Positions 8,532-17,560 of a DNA stretch of 64,000 nucleotides are shown piece by piece. Below the pieces are notes generated by a model. That model searched no databases. It was given only the letters and a program-made list of their open reading frames with translations, and was not told the origin of the DNA. Source of the stretch: Chimaeribacter californicus (GTDB lineage: Bacteria; Pseudomonadota; Gammaproteobacteria; Enterobacterales; Enterobacteriaceae); the NCBI RefSeq assembly GCF_002858675.1, contig NZ_PJZF01000007.1:1-64000 (forward strand), written 5' to 3'. How positions within the stretch are numbered: position 1 is the first letter of the stretch; each line of letters begins with the position of its first letter. The position numbers and the translations under genes were made by a program.

Positions 8532-8708
8532 TTTCCCTGTCTGCGCGAGTTTTTATGAGGAGGCGTATTTTTTAGAAGATGTGTTATGCCTTTCCATCTA
8601 AACCAATCGCGAGGGTTGCCGCAATAATAATAATTGCAAGCGCACGTTGCTTTTATTATAAGGCTGGGGTGCCCACTTTTGAGGCATGCATCATCCTGGG
8701 GCAACCGT
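8532..8708. promoter_or_regulatory. Divergent control region, M20 peptidase / LysR regulator
   Basis: The 177-bp space separates a LysR-type gene from the operon it faces, the usual place for a LysR operator. It contains the interrupted palindrome GCAAT-N7-ATTGC at 8622-8638, compatible with a T-N11-A LysR box, and a second GCAA/TTGC pair just downstream. Binding is inferred from position and symmetry only. Confidence 0.45.
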
Positions 8709-9635
8709 ATGCACAGCACCGAAATCCGTTATTTTCTAGCCGTCGCCAATGGCGGTTCTCTGGCCGCAGCCAGCCAGCAGCTGTTTGTGGCGGTGTCGGC
8801 CATCAGCCGCCAGATCCAGCGGCTGGAGGCGAAGGTCGGCGCGCCGCTGTTTGAGCGCCATGCACGGGGGATGGTGTTAAATGATGCGGGGAAAATCCTG
8901 GAGAACCATGTGCGCAAAAGTATGCGTGACATGGAGTATGCGGTGGCGGAGATCCAGGGGTTGCGGGCGGTGCGCCGCACGTTGATCCGGGTTGCCTGCA
9001 CGGACGGCATGGCGTTTGACCTGCTGCCCACTTTACTGACGCGTTTCCGGGCGCAGACACCCTCCGTGACGTTTCACCTGGTGGTCAGCCCGGCGGTGGA
9101 GGTGTCGGAAGCGTTGCGCAGCGGTGAGGCGGATGTGGCATTACAGTTTTGCCTGGCGCCGGAGCGCGGGGTGGAGGTGGTGGCCGCGTTCCCGGCCCCG
9201 GTGCTGCTGGTGATGCGGCCTGACCATCCGCTGGCGCAGGGGCCGGTGGATCTCGCCAGCCTGCACCCCTATCCGCTGGCATTGCCGGAGCCGGGCACTA
9301 CCATCCGCCAGCTGTTTGATCTCTCCTGCCGGATGAGCGGCACCTTCCTGGAGCCGACGCTCAGCTGCAATAACTTCTCCGCGCTTTACCAGTTTATGCT
9401 TAATACGCCGCAGGCGATTAGCGTGTGCAGCCACTTCTCGGTACTGTTCCGCGCCCGGCAGGATGGCGTGCGGCTGCGGGATTTGCAGGTCGGCCAGCTC
9501 AGCCAGCGCACGTTACAGATCCAGACGCAGGCCGGCCTCCGCCAGCCTGCCGCCCTGAAGTTGTTTCTGGCGTTCCTGCAAGACGAAGTGAGCAGGGAGA
9601 GCGCGGCCTTCCGGCATGATTTCAGCCTGGCGTAA
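8709..9635 (+). CDS. LysR-type transcriptional regulator
   Basis: The 308-residue protein has a LysR winged helix-turn-helix at residues 1-60 (EIRYFLAVANGGSLAAASQQL, AVSAISRQIQRLEAKVGAPLFER) and a periplasmic-binding-protein-like effector domain. I chose ATG 8709, where the HTH begins in the family-typical position; an upstream in-frame codon at 8634 would add an atypical hydrophobic leader. It is divergent from the M20 peptidase/MHS transporter pair and probably controls it in response to the transported compound. This link is inferred from layout. Confidence 0.9.
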   Translation: MHSTEIRYFLAVANGGSLAAASQQLFVAVSAISRQIQRLEAKVGAPLFERHARGMVLNDAGKILENHVRKSMRDMEYAVAEIQGLRAVRRTLIRVACTDGMAFDLLPTLLTRFRAQTPSVTFHLVVSPAVEVSEALRSGEADVALQFCLAPERGVEVVAAFPAPVLLVMRPDHPLAQGPVDLASLHPYPLALPEPGTTIRQLFDLSCRMSGTFLEPTLSCNNFSALYQFMLNTPQAISVCSHFSVLFRARQDGVRLRDLQVGQLSQRTLQIQTQAGLRQPAALKLFLAFLQDEVSRESAAFRHDFSLA

Positions 9636-9638
9636 GGG

Positions 9639-10292
9639 TCAGCGCTGCCAGGCACGCACCTGCCAGCCGCGCCGGCTGGCCAGCGCATGCAATTCCGGCG
9701 TGGGGTTGATCACACTGGCGTGATCCACCCGCTCCAGCAGCGCCCGGTCATGAATTGAATCACTGTAGCCGTGCAGCGCCCGGAACGGCTCGCCGCCCCA
9801 GCCCGCCAGCCAGTGTTCGACCCGCTGTGCATGGTCATGGTGGGCGGTGGCCGGGTGGGGGGCGCCGGTAAAGCGATCGTCTTCTACCCCGGCGTCCGGG
9901 GCCAGCGCCTGGTGCGCCCCCAGCGTCCGCGCAATCGGGCTGACCAGATGGTTGCCGCTGGCTGACAGGATGATGATGTAGTCCCCACGCTCACGGTGCC
10001 AGAGCAGCTGGCGGCGGGCGTCCGGGTAGATGCGCGGCAGGATGTCCCGCTGGATGAAGCGATCCACCCAGCCGGACACAGTGCGGCAGCTCAGCCCGGC
10101 CAGTGGCGACAACGTCACCAGCCGGTAATCCTCCCCGGCCAGCGCCCCGCGCCGGGCTTTTTCCAGCAATACCGGTTGCTGGCGCACCAGCTCTGCCGGG
10201 GCAAAGCCCTGTGACACCAGCCAGCGCAGCCACAGGGTGGCACTGTCTTCACACAGCAATGTCTCGTCAAGATCGAACAGGGCTAAATCCAT
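9639..10292 (-). CDS. HAD-IB type phosphohydrolase
   Basis: The 217-residue protein has the HAD motif I as DLDET at residues 7-11, motif II in IIILSASGNH, and a C-terminal YSDSIHDRALLE segment fitting motif IV. This arrangement is that of subfamily IB (SerB/CicA-like) phosphatases. The physiological substrate is unknown. ATG 10292 has a GGAG site seven bases upstream and places motif I where expected; an alternative start at 10313 adds seven residues. The gene ends three bases after the convergent LysR gene. Confidence 0.82.
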   Translation of the reverse strand: MDLALFDLDETLLCEDSATLWLRWLVSQGFAPAELVRQQPVLLEKARRGALAGEDYRLVTLSPLAGLSCRTVSGWVDRFIQRDILPRIYPDARRQLLWHRERGDYIIILSASGNHLVSPIARTLGAHQALAPDAGVEDDRFTGAPHPATAHHDHAQRVEHWLAGWGGEPFRALHGYSDSIHDRALLERVDHASVINPTPELHALASRRGWQVRAWQR

Positions 10293-10402
10293 GGCGTGTC
10301 TCCGGGTCAGCATGGGCTTCTCACAGCGTAGCCGCCAGGCGCCGCTGCGTCAGGGAGTCTCAGGCTAAATCAGAAAAGTGACACCCAGACGACAGCGCCG
10401 GT

Positions 10403-10747
10403 TTATGCCTGCCCGTGCCAGCGGTTCCAGAGCTGGATCAGCAGCCAGGCGGCCACCACCCAACAGCCTACCGCCGCCAGCAGTGCCAGCGGCAGCCGCC
10501 ATGTACCGACGAAAAACCAGAGCGACACCAGATAAACCAGATAGGGGATCACCGCCCAGATGCCGAAAATAATGGTGGTGCGCAGCGCCTCAATCGACCG
10601 TTCACTGCCGACAATGTAGTGGGCGATCAGCGCGAAGGTGGGGAACAGCGGCACCAGCCCGGCGATGTAGTAGTTTTTGGTCTTCGATAACATGCCGATC
10701 AGCACCACCACCAGCGCCCCGATGGCAGCCTTCAGAAACAAGCCCAT
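10403..10747 (-). CDS. GlpM-like small inner-membrane protein
   Basis: The 114-residue protein has about four hydrophobic segments and starts MGLFLKAAIGALVVV, with a SKTKNYYIAGLVPLFPTFALIAHYIVG motif characteristic of the GlpM family. GlpM was named for a link to alginate and glycerol metabolism in Pseudomonas, but its biochemical role is unclear. The ATG at 10747 is preferred because residues upstream of it are Arg/Cys-rich and not membrane-like. Ribosome-site support is weak. Confidence 0.75.
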   Translation of the reverse strand: MGLFLKAAIGALVVVLIGMLSKTKNYYIAGLVPLFPTFALIAHYIVGSERSIEALRTTIIFGIWAVIPYLVYLVSLWFFVGTWRLPLALLAAVGCWVVAAWLLIQLWNRWHGQA

Positions 10748-10951
10748 AACGTGTTCAATTCCTAAGCAAAAGAGCCACACCATGCCGCAGCAGGGCGGCC
10801 GGGTCAATCCTCCGTGGTGACGGCCCCGCCGCACGGCGTAAAAACAAACGGGTCTAAGCCAGAACACAGGGTTATTAGCGGCAATCGCCGTGGCGGTGCT
10901 AGCGTGGAGCCTTGCCTGCCGCCCCGGCAGCCCTGACCGCAGGAGCCTGAG

Positions 10952-11995
10952 ATGACCCGAAGCCCACCCGCCCGCCGCCTGCCGCTGCTTGATTTTGCCC
11001 AGTTCACCCAGGGCCGGGCCTCGCGCAGCGCCTTTTTACAGCAGCTGCGCCATGCCGCCCGCGACGTCGGGTTCTTTTACCTCAGCGGCCATGGCGTTGA
11101 CCCGGCGCTGCTTGCGCGGGTACAGCAGCTGGCGCGGGACTTTTTTGCCCTGCCGGACGCGGAAAAACAGGCGGTGAGCATGCTGCATTCGCCGCACTTC
11201 CGGGGCTATAACCGCGCTGCCGCCGAACTCACGCGCGGCGAGGCAGACTGGCGCGAGCAGTTTGACATCGGGGCTGAGCGCCCGGCGCTGCCGCTGACCG
11301 CGGAAAGCCCCGCCTGGGCGCGGCTGCAGGGGCCGAACCAGTGGCCTGCGGCGCTGCCGGCGCTGAAACCGGCGCTGCTCGCCTGGCAACAGGCGATGAC
11401 GCAGATGGCACTGCGCCTGCTGCGTGCCTTTGCCGAGGCGCTGCAACTGCCGCCGGACGCCTTTGATTCCCTGTATGGTGACCTGCCGAATGAGCATATT
11501 AAGCTTATCCGCTACCCCGGCCGGGACAACACCGGCAGCAGCCAGGGTGTCGGCGCGCACAAAGATTCCGGGTTCCTGAGCTTCCTGTTACAAGACAGCC
11601 AGCGCGGCTTGCAGGTGGAGGCCGCACCGGGCCACTGGATTGACGCAGCCCCGGTTGAGGGCACCTTTGTGGTGAATATCGGTGAGTTGCTGGAACTGGC
11701 CACCAACGGTTTCCTGCGTGCCACCGTGCACCGGGTTGAAACACCGCCCGCGCGCCATGACCGCCTCTCGCTGGCGTTTTTCCTGGGGGCGCGGCTCGAT
11801 TCGGTGGTGCCGGTTTACCCTTTGCCGCCGCACCTTGCCGCGCAGGCGCACGGCCCGGCCAGCGACCCGCTGAACCCGCTGTTGCGTGACGTCGGCTGGA
11901 ATTACCTGAAAGGGCGGCTGCGCTCGCACCCGGATGTGGCGGCACGCCATTATGAAACCGGGGCCGGCGGGCAGATCAGGGCGCGCCGGGGATAA
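10952..11995 (+). CDS. 2-oxoglutarate/Fe(II)-dependent dioxygenase (IPNS-like)
   Basis: The 347-residue protein has an N-terminal DIOX_N domain ([11 protein letters not shown] near residue 40) and a C-terminal 2OG-Fe(II) oxygenase core. The iron ligands are visible as H203 and D205 (AHKDSG) and H260 (ATVHRVE), and the 2-oxoglutarate-binding pair as R271 and S273 (RLS). This is the isopenicillin-N-synthase-like branch that includes ethylene-forming and flavonoid oxygenases; bacterial members have diverse or unknown substrates. It stands alone between GlpM-like and dacC genes. A 12-bp palindrome (CGGAAATTTCCG, 12001-12012) follows the stop. Confidence 0.88.
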   Translation: MTRSPPARRLPLLDFAQFTQGRASRSAFLQQLRHAARDVGFFYLSGHGVDPALLARVQQLARDFFALPDAEKQAVSMLHSPHFRGYNRAAAELTRGEADWREQFDIGAERPALPLTAESPAWARLQGPNQWPAALPALKPALLAWQQAMTQMALRLLRAFAEALQLPPDAFDSLYGDLPNEHIKLIRYPGRDNTGSSQGVGAHKDSGFLSFLLQDSQRGLQVEAAPGHWIDAAPVEGTFVVNIGELLELATNGFLRATVHRVETPPARHDRLSLAFFLGARLDSVVPVYPLPPHLAAQAHGPASDPLNPLLRDVGWNYLKGRLRSHPDVAARHYETGAGGQIRARRG

Positions 11996-12159
11996 GATCG
12001 CGGAAATTTCCGTTAAGAAACGTGCGGAGGATGAAAACTTTACATAGAGAAGGTTTATCAGCGGGTAAAAAAAATGCTAGGTTTGCACCACAGGTACAAC
12101 ACGATCTGATTGAAAGAGTAAGTCTTTTCAATTGTCTGAATGGAAACGCTGATCCGCTG

Positions 12160-13380
12160 ATGAACAATTCTCTCCTCGTCTCTCTGCGCGCCGTTACCGG
12201 CGTCAGTACTGCGGTGCTATGGCTTGCCGCCGCCCCCGCGGGGGCCGCTGATGCCCCGGTCGCCCCGCAAATCAATGCCAAGGCCTATGTGCTGATGGAT
12301 TACAACAGCGGCAAGATCCTGGCGCAGTCTAACCCTGATACCCGGCTTGACCCGGCCAGCCTGACCAAAATCATGTCCAGTTACGTGATCGGCCAGTCGA
12401 TCAAAGCGAAAAAAATCACCCCGGATGACATGGTCACCGTGGGCAAAGATGCCTGGGCCACCGGCAACCCGGCGCTGCGCGGGTCGTCGCTGATGTTCCT
12501 GAAGCCGGGCGACCGCGTGCCGGTCTCTGAGCTGAACAAAGGGATTGTGATCCAGTCCGGCAACGATGCCAGCATCGCGCTGGCGGACTACGTGGCCGGC
12601 AGCCAGGACGCGTTTGTGCGGCTGATGAATACCTATTCGCAGGCGCTGGGGCTACAGAATACCCACTTCCTGACGGTACACGGCCTGGATGCGGAGGGGC
12701 AGTACAGCACCGCCCGTGATATGGCGCTGATCACCCAGGCGATGATCCGTGACACGCCGGACGAGTACGCCCTGCACAAAGAGAAAGAGTTCACCTTTAA
12801 CCGCATCCGCCAGGTGAACCGCAACCGCCTGTTGTGGAGCACCAACCTGAATGTGGATGGGGTGAAAACCGGTTACACCTCCGGCGCCGGGTATAACCTG
12901 GTGTCGTCCGCCACCGACAACGGCATGCGGCTGATTTCCGTGGTGCTGGGCGCGCCAAGTGACAGCATCCGCTTTAATGAGAGCCAGACGCTGCTGACCT
13001 GGGGCTTCCGCTTCTATGAAACCGCGACGCCAATTAAAGCGGACGCGCCGTTCGTCAGCCAGCGGGTCTGGTTTGGGGATGCCAGCGAGGTGGCGCTGGG
13101 CGTGGCGAAGGACGCTGCCATTACCATTCCGCGCGGTGAGATGAAAAACCTCAAGGCCAGCTTTAAACTTAACCAGCCGCAACTGGAAGCGCCGCTGGCG
13201 AAAAACCAGGTGGTCGGCACCATCAATTTTGAGCTGAACGGCAAGGTCGTGGAGCAACGGCCGCTGGTGGCACTGACCGAAGTCAAAGAAGGGGGCTTTA
13301 TCAGCCGCCTGTGGGACCGGGTGATGATGCAACTGAGCAGCTGGTTTGGCGGCTGGTTCGGGGACAAAGACAAGGCCTGA
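12160..13380 (+). CDS. dacC: D-alanyl-D-alanine carboxypeptidase DacC (PBP6)
   Basis: The 406-residue precursor has a signal peptide ending near APAGAA (residue 30), then a penicillin-binding transpeptidase-like domain with all three active-site motifs: SLTK at 67-70 (Ser67 nucleophile), SGN at 133-135 and KTG at 236-238. A C-terminal beta domain and an amphipathic membrane anchor rich in W and F end the protein. It removes the terminal D-Ala from peptidoglycan pentapeptides at the periplasmic face. I place the start at ATG 12160 because it directly precedes the signal peptide; a longer frame to 12022 would add 46 residues with no signal character. It is followed by a bidirectional terminator. 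Confidence 0.93.
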   Translation: MNNSLLVSLRAVTGVSTAVLWLAAAPAGAADAPVAPQINAKAYVLMDYNSGKILAQSNPDTRLDPASLTKIMSSYVIGQSIKAKKITPDDMVTVGKDAWATGNPALRGSSLMFLKPGDRVPVSELNKGIVIQSGNDASIALADYVAGSQDAFVRLMNTYSQALGLQNTHFLTVHGLDAEGQYSTARDMALITQAMIRDTPDEYALHKEKEFTFNRIRQVNRNRLLWSTNLNVDGVKTGYTSGAGYNLVSSATDNGMRLISVVLGAPSDSIRFNESQTLLTWGFRFYETATPIKADAPFVSQRVWFGDASEVALGVAKDAAITIPRGEMKNLKASFKLNQPQLEAPLAKNQVVGTINFELNGKVVEQRPLVALTEVKEGGFISRLWDRVMMQLSSWFGGWFGDKDKA

Positions 13381-13391
13381 TGGCCGGAATA

Positions 13392-13419
13392 AAAAAAGAG
13401 CGCCGCGGCGCTCTTTTTT
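13392..13419. terminator. Bidirectional terminator between dacC and sdaC
   Basis: A fully symmetric stem (GAGCGCC / GGCGCTC) is flanked by A6 on the left and T6 on the right, so it can terminate dacC from the left and sdaC from the right. Confidence 0.9.
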
Positions 13420-13443
13420 GTTGCCTGTTTTTTGTCTCAGCGC

Positions 13444-14733
13444 TTAGCCGAACAGGCTGTAAAGGATGGCGGAGATCGCTACCAGCCCCATCAGCACCAC
13501 AAACAGGTTGCTGGCGGCACCGCTGTATTTGCGCATCGCCGGCACTTTCTGGATCGCATACATCGGCATCAGGAACAGCAACATGGCGATCACCGGGCCG
13601 CCCAGAGTTTCAATCATCCCGAGGATGCTGGGGTTCAGAGTGGCGACAATCCAGGTGGTCACCAGCATAAACAGCGCGGTCACGCGGTTCAGTTGGCTCA
13701 CCGGCACGGTTTTGCCCCGGCTGCGCAATGATTTGATCATCAGCCCGTTGAAGCCTTCCCGCGCGCCGAGGTAGTGGCCGAGGAACGATTTGGTAATGGC
13801 GACAAAAGCGATGAACGGTGCCAGGTACTCAATCATCGGGTTGTGGAAGTGGTTCGCCAGGTAGGAGAGGATCGAGATGTTCTGCGCCTTGGCGGCCATC
13901 AGATCGGCAGGCGAGAGGCTCAGCACGCAGCTGAAGACAAAGAACATCACCGTGGCCACCATCATCAGGTGGCTGCGCGCCAGGATGGAAGCGCATTTGC
14001 GTTCGGCCCCTTCGCCATATTCGTTGCGTTTGGCGACGGCAAAGGCGGAGATGATCGGCGAGTGGTTAAAAGCAAATACCATCACCGGGATCGCCAGCCA
14101 CAGGGTCATCAACAGGCCGTTACTGCCCTCGGCCGCCGAGAAGCTGACGTTCTGGAACAGCGCGGTGCTCCAGTTGGGGATCAGGTACAGGGCCAGCAGC
14201 ATCAGGATCGCGACAAACGGGAACACCAGGATGCTCATCGCCCGCACGATGAACTGTTCGCCAAAGCGCACAATGGTCATCAGCCCCACGATCAGAATCA
14301 GCGCCAGCAGCGCGCGCGGCGGGGCGGTCATCTGCAACTGGTGGGTGATGAAGCTCTCTACGGTGTTGGTGATTGCCACACTGTAAACCAGCAAAATCGG
14401 GTAGATGGCAAAGAAATAGAGCAGGGTGATGAGCTTACCGGCCCCGGTGCCGAAATGTTCTTCCACCACTTCGGTGATGTCTTCGCCGGGGTTTTTACCG
14501 GAGAGCACAAACCGGCACAGGCCGCGGTGGGCGTAGTAGGTCATCGGGAAGGCCAGCAGCGCCATGATAACTAACGGGATCAGGCCGCCGACCCCGGCGT
14601 TGATCGGCAGAAACAGCACACCGGCCCCGATGGCGGTGCCGTACAGGCCGAGCATCCACATAGTGTCAGTTTTGCGCCAGCCCGCCCCGCTGTCGGCAGG
14701 GGAAATGATCGTACCCGTTTGTGTAGTGTCCAT
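13444..14733 (-). CDS. sdaC: Serine:proton symporter SdaC
   Basis: The 429-residue length equals E. coli SdaC, and identity is high by eye (for example GWRKTDTMWMLGLYGTAIGAG, VLSGKNPGEDITEVVEEHFG and TTWIVATLNPSILGMIETLG). It belongs to the HAAAP amino acid/proton symporter family with 11 membrane segments and imports L-serine across the inner membrane. In E. coli it is the first gene of sdaCB with serine deaminase; here no deaminase follows and the gene ends at a terminator, so it is monocistronic. The upstream gap of about 450 bp may hold its control region. Confidence 0.95.
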   Translation of the reverse strand: MDTTQTGTIISPADSGAGWRKTDTMWMLGLYGTAIGAGVLFLPINAGVGGLIPLVIMALLAFPMTYYAHRGLCRFVLSGKNPGEDITEVVEEHFGTGAGKLITLLYFFAIYPILLVYSVAITNTVESFITHQLQMTAPPRALLALILIVGLMTIVRFGEQFIVRAMSILVFPFVAILMLLALYLIPNWSTALFQNVSFSAAEGSNGLLMTLWLAIPVMVFAFNHSPIISAFAVAKRNEYGEGAERKCASILARSHLMMVATVMFFVFSCVLSLSPADLMAAKAQNISILSYLANHFHNPMIEYLAPFIAFVAITKSFLGHYLGAREGFNGLMIKSLRSRGKTVPVSQLNRVTALFMLVTTWIVATLNPSILGMIETLGGPVIAMLLFLMPMYAIQKVPAMRKYSGAASNLFVVLMGLVAISAILYSLFG

Positions 14734-15180
14734 AGTGCCTCCGCGTGAACACGTTAAGAGAAAGCCGGCTCCCCGGCATCAGCCCGCCCGCAGGCGAGGC
14801 TGGTTAAAAAATATTCTTTTGTCAACCGGCGGTTTTGCCCATTTTTGTCCGGCATGATGCCGTCATCACCCGACAGAGACAAGAGTCAGTCCCTCAATGC
14901 GATATTTTCTCCTGATATTATCTCTCTCAGGGAATCAGAGCGCGCCACAATAGCGATCCCTGGTGAAAACGTCCGTGATCGTTCTCGCAAATGCACCATA
15001 AGAGGTTTCTTAGCTTGCTTTGGTGAAATATTGTGCTGCCAGACTGCTTTTTGAACAAAATAAGCGGCTGCCACGGTATCGGGCAGCAGCATAGCGAACA
15101 ACGCAATCGTTTGCTACCGCGGGCCAGGCTACCTGAGCGTGTTTGCCGCGATTTTAAGCAGCCTGGTAAAAAAGGGGGGC
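14734..15180. other. Long gap upstream of sdaC
   Basis: No credible gene is seen in 447 bases. The stretch lies upstream of sdaC and downstream of deoR (both minus strand) and probably holds the sdaC promoter. An imperfect inverted pair CAGGGAATC / GATCCCTG near 14928-14967 is visible. No clear CRP or Lrp site could be assigned. Confidence 0.4.
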
Positions 15181-15945
15181 TCAGCTCAGCAGGGTGATCT
15201 TTTGCGTGTGGAAATAGCGTAAAAACGCTGCGTCGGGCGGGCGGTTGGTAATGATGGTGTCAAACAGCGTCAGGTCGCCGATGCGGGCGGGTTTGACCTG
15301 GCCGAACTTGGTGTGGTCACACACCAGGATGCGCTGGCCGGCCCCGCTCAGGGCGCGGTGTTTCATCTCAATTTCGTCAAAATTAAAGCAGCTGGCCCCG
15401 TGCTCCAGGTGGATGCCGGCGGCGGAGATAAACGCCTTGTTGGGGCAGATGTTGTCCAGCAGGTTATGGCCCGCCAGCGGGGTGAAAATGTAGCTGTCCG
15501 GCCGGAATTCGCCCCCGCATAACACCACTTTGCACAGCGGTTTATCCTGCAATGCCAGAAAGGTATTGAGCGAATAACAGACCGCGGTAAAGGGCAGGTC
15601 TTCATCAATGGCATCGATGATATAGGGAATGGTGGTGCCGCAATCAAAAAACAGCGTGTCATTGGCGCTGACGCGTTGTGCGGCCAGCGCGCCGACGCGG
15701 CGCTTCTCCTCCACCTGCCGGGCCTGCTGGTCAGAGACAAAATAGTTGGTGACGTTGTTGGTTTTCGGGTCGATCACCACATAGCCCCCCAACAGCACCA
15801 CGCTGGCAGGCTGGGCGCTGAGATCGCGCCGGATGGTCATCTCAGAGACGCCGAGCAGCATGGCCGCCTCTTTCAGGTGAATTTTATCGGCCCGCTTCAG
15901 GGCCTGAACCAGCCGTTGTATCCGTTCTTCGCGTCGTGTTTCCAT
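15181..15945 (-). CDS. deoR: Deoxyribose operon repressor DeoR
   Basis: The 254-residue protein is close to E. coli DeoR (252). It starts METRREERI, has the DeoR-type winged HTH (KIHLKEAAMLLGVSEMTIRRDL, residues about 22-50) and a sugar-isomerase-like sensor domain (FFDCGTT, YSLNTFLALQ, CGGEFRPDSYI). DeoR represses nucleoside and deoxynucleoside catabolism genes and is released by deoxyribose-5-phosphate. ATG 15945 has a GAGG site seven bases upstream; an upstream TTG would overlap that site and is rejected. Position next to ybjG and dacC is as in E. coli. Confidence 0.93.
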   Translation of the reverse strand: METRREERIQRLVQALKRADKIHLKEAAMLLGVSEMTIRRDLSAQPASVVLLGGYVVIDPKTNNVTNYFVSDQQARQVEEKRRVGALAAQRVSANDTLFFDCGTTIPYIIDAIDEDLPFTAVCYSLNTFLALQDKPLCKVVLCGGEFRPDSYIFTPLAGHNLLDNICPNKAFISAAGIHLEHGASCFNFDEIEMKHRALSGAGQRILVCDHTKFGQVKPARIGDLTLFDTIITNRPPDAAFLRYFHTQKITLLS

Positions 15946-16016
15946 TCCTGACCTCAAGTCTGTTGCAAGGCTTCCATACTAGCCTCTGATGAAAAAAAAC
16001 GTGAGGGGGTACGCAG

Positions 16017-16042
16017 AAAAAAGACCTGCGAACAGGCCTTTT
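16017..16042 (-). terminator. Rho-independent terminator after ybjG
   Basis: On the minus strand GGCCTG-TTCG-CAGGTC (one G-U pair, stable TTCG loop) is followed by TTTTTTC, just past the ybjG stop codon. Confidence 0.85.
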
Positions 16043-16065
16043 GTGCGATCCGGAGCGTCAGGCAC

Positions 16066-16671
16066 TCAATGCCGCGTCCAGCCTTTGCGGATCGGCACCG
16101 CAAAGCAGAAACGGTAGAGGCGCGCCAACTGGGGGGAGAGGAAAGGGCCGAAGAGATTCCAGACCAGCTGTGCAAACAAACAGCCGACGCCGCCCACCAG
16201 GAAACCGCCCACCATGTCCAGCGGCCAGTGAACCCCCAGGTAGACGCGCGACCAGGCAATCCCGGTGGCGATCACCATCAGCACCAGACCGGACCAGACG
16301 CGGTGCCAGCAGAGGAACGCCAGGGCAAAGGTGAAAATGGCGGTGCCGTGGTCGCTGGGGAAAGAGTCATCCGGCGCGTGGTGCAGGAAGGTGTAGCCAA
16401 ACCCTTCAACGAACGGGCGCGCATGGGGAAACAGCATCGAGATGCTGGTGGTGGATGCCATGGCAAAACAGAGCGCAATCAGCGCCTTGCAGGCCAGTTC
16501 CCGCTGCTGGTCGATAGTGTCCGGCCGCCCCCAGAGCCACAGGCCGACAATCAGCAGCGGCACAATGGCGATCAGATCGCGGGCCAGAAAGGTGGCAAAC
16601 GCCAGCAACCAGGCCGGGGAGTCCGGCGTGGCGTTAATCCAGCTGAACAGCTGGTGGTTAAGTTGTTCCAT
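16066..16671 (-). CDS. ybjG: Undecaprenyl-diphosphate phosphatase YbjG
   Basis: The 201-residue PAP2-superfamily membrane protein matches E. coli YbjG (198 residues) in length and motifs: FPHARPF (motif C1 region), PSDHGTAIFTFALAF (C2) and SRVYLGVHWPLDMVGG (C3) with the catalytic His. It dephosphorylates undecaprenyl diphosphate on the periplasmic side, recycling the peptidoglycan and O-antigen lipid carrier. Its ATG overlaps the stop of the upstream PAP2 gene (TGATG), so the two are translationally coupled. In E. coli and Salmonella ybjG is reported to be PmrA (BasR)-regulated, and a PmrA box lies upstream of this operon. Confidence 0.92.
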   Translation of the reverse strand: MEQLNHQLFSWINATPDSPAWLLAFATFLARDLIAIVPLLIVGLWLWGRPDTIDQQRELACKALIALCFAMASTTSISMLFPHARPFVEGFGYTFLHHAPDDSFPSDHGTAIFTFALAFLCWHRVWSGLVLMVIATGIAWSRVYLGVHWPLDMVGGFLVGGVGCLFAQLVWNLFGPFLSPQLARLYRFCFAVPIRKGWTRH

Positions 16672-17441
16672 CAGGTTTTCCTTACTCGATATCGGCGGTA
16701 ACTGTCGCTCCACCCAAACACAGCCAATTGGCCAACCCACACCCACCACCCGGCCCACAGGTTATGGGTGAAAAAATGCGCCCCGCGCATCACTTGTCCG
16801 TAGCCCATCACCAGCCCCAGCACGATGCCCGCCAGCCAGCAGGCCCAGGCGAGCTGCCGCCGCTGCGGGTAAAACAGGAAAAACAGTGCCATCACGCAAA
16901 ACCCGCTGGAGGCGTGGCCGCCGGGGAAACAGCGCCCCGGCCCGGCATTCAGCGGCACCGCACCCAGCAGGGGGTAACCCTGTGCCTGCCCGCCAAAGGC
17001 CTGTAAATCCCAGGGGCAGGAGTGGGCGCTGGTGGCTTTGAGCACCCCGACCACCAGCGGCCCCACCGCAAACAGCAACATCACCAGCACCACCCGCGGT
17101 TCACGCCGTATTACACCCCACAGCAGGCCGCACACCGCACCGGCAATGATCGCCTGCTTCAGTAACCGGTGGTTTATCAGATTCAGCCAGTAGTTCTCCT
17201 GCAACGGAAAATGGCCGCTGAGCGGGTCAAACCACGGCTGGCTGAGGCTCAGGTCAAACTGTTCATGGCGTGACAGCCAGAAAAACAGCAACCCACTGAT
17301 CAACAGGCCAAAAACCTGTGAACAGTAAAAGCGGCGGCTGAGGGAGTAAAGCGGGAAAATCTTAATCGCAGGGGCTGTTGAGGCACGATTGAGGTCAGCA
17401 GCACGGGGCAGGGAAAATTTCACGACAACATCCGGTGACAT
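16671..17441 (-). CDS. PAP2-family lipid phosphatase/phosphotransferase
   Basis: The roughly 256-residue membrane protein carries PAP2 motifs in the form KATSAHSCPWDL, CFPGGHASSGF and MRGAHFFTHN, with about six membrane segments. Related proteins act on lipid phosphates, including lipid A and phosphatidylglycerol phosphate; the substrate here is unknown. It is the first gene of an operon with ybjG (1-bp overlap). No strong ribosome site precedes ATG 17441, and the first 25 residues are poorly conserved in character, so translation may begin at a downstream GTG. A perfect PmrA box lies 31-47 bp upstream, suggesting induction by Fe3+, acidity or polymyxin and a role in outer-membrane remodelling. 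Confidence 0.8.
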   Translation of the reverse strand: MSPDVVVKFSLPRAADLNRASTAPAIKIFPLYSLSRRFYCSQVFGLLISGLLFFWLSRHEQFDLSLSQPWFDPLSGHFPLQENYWLNLINHRLLKQAIIAGAVCGLLWGVIRREPRVVLVMLLFAVGPLVVGVLKATSAHSCPWDLQAFGGQAQGYPLLGAVPLNAGPGRCFPGGHASSGFCVMALFFLFYPQRRQLAWACWLAGIVLGLVMGYGQVMRGAHFFTHNLWAGWWVWVGQLAVFGWSDSYRRYRVRKT

Positions 17442-17471
17442 TAATGTGTCATCAGACGGTAACCAAATTGG

Positions 17472-17488
17472 CTTAAGAGAACCTTAAG
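17472..17488 (-). promoter_or_regulatory. PmrA (BasR) box of the PAP2-ybjG operon
   Basis: CTTAAG-N5-CTTAAG exactly fits the published PmrA consensus YTTAAK-N5-YTTAAK. It lies just upstream of the PAP2 phosphatase and ybjG genes, the latter a known PmrA target in related bacteria. The half-sites are themselves palindromic, so orientation is not fixed by sequence. A matching -10 is not clear. Confidence 0.8.
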
Positions 17489-17512
17489 CGGGGCGACAGC
17501 AAACGGCAGGCA

Positions 17513-17560
17513 AGAAAAAACCCGGTAGTCTTGAACCTGTAATCAGGCGGGACTATCGGG
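17513..17560 (-). terminator. Rho-independent terminator after ybjL
   Basis: On the minus strand CCCGATAGTC and GACTACCGGG form a 10-bp stem (one mismatch/wobble) with a 20-base loop, followed by TTTTTTC. It is 139 bases after the ybjL stop, so the transcript has a long tail, and it ends just before the PmrA box. Confidence 0.75.

Noticed and set aside
12022-12159. Upstream extension of dacC by 46 codons
   Set aside because: The signal peptide would be internal, and the extension has no resemblance to DacC proteins.
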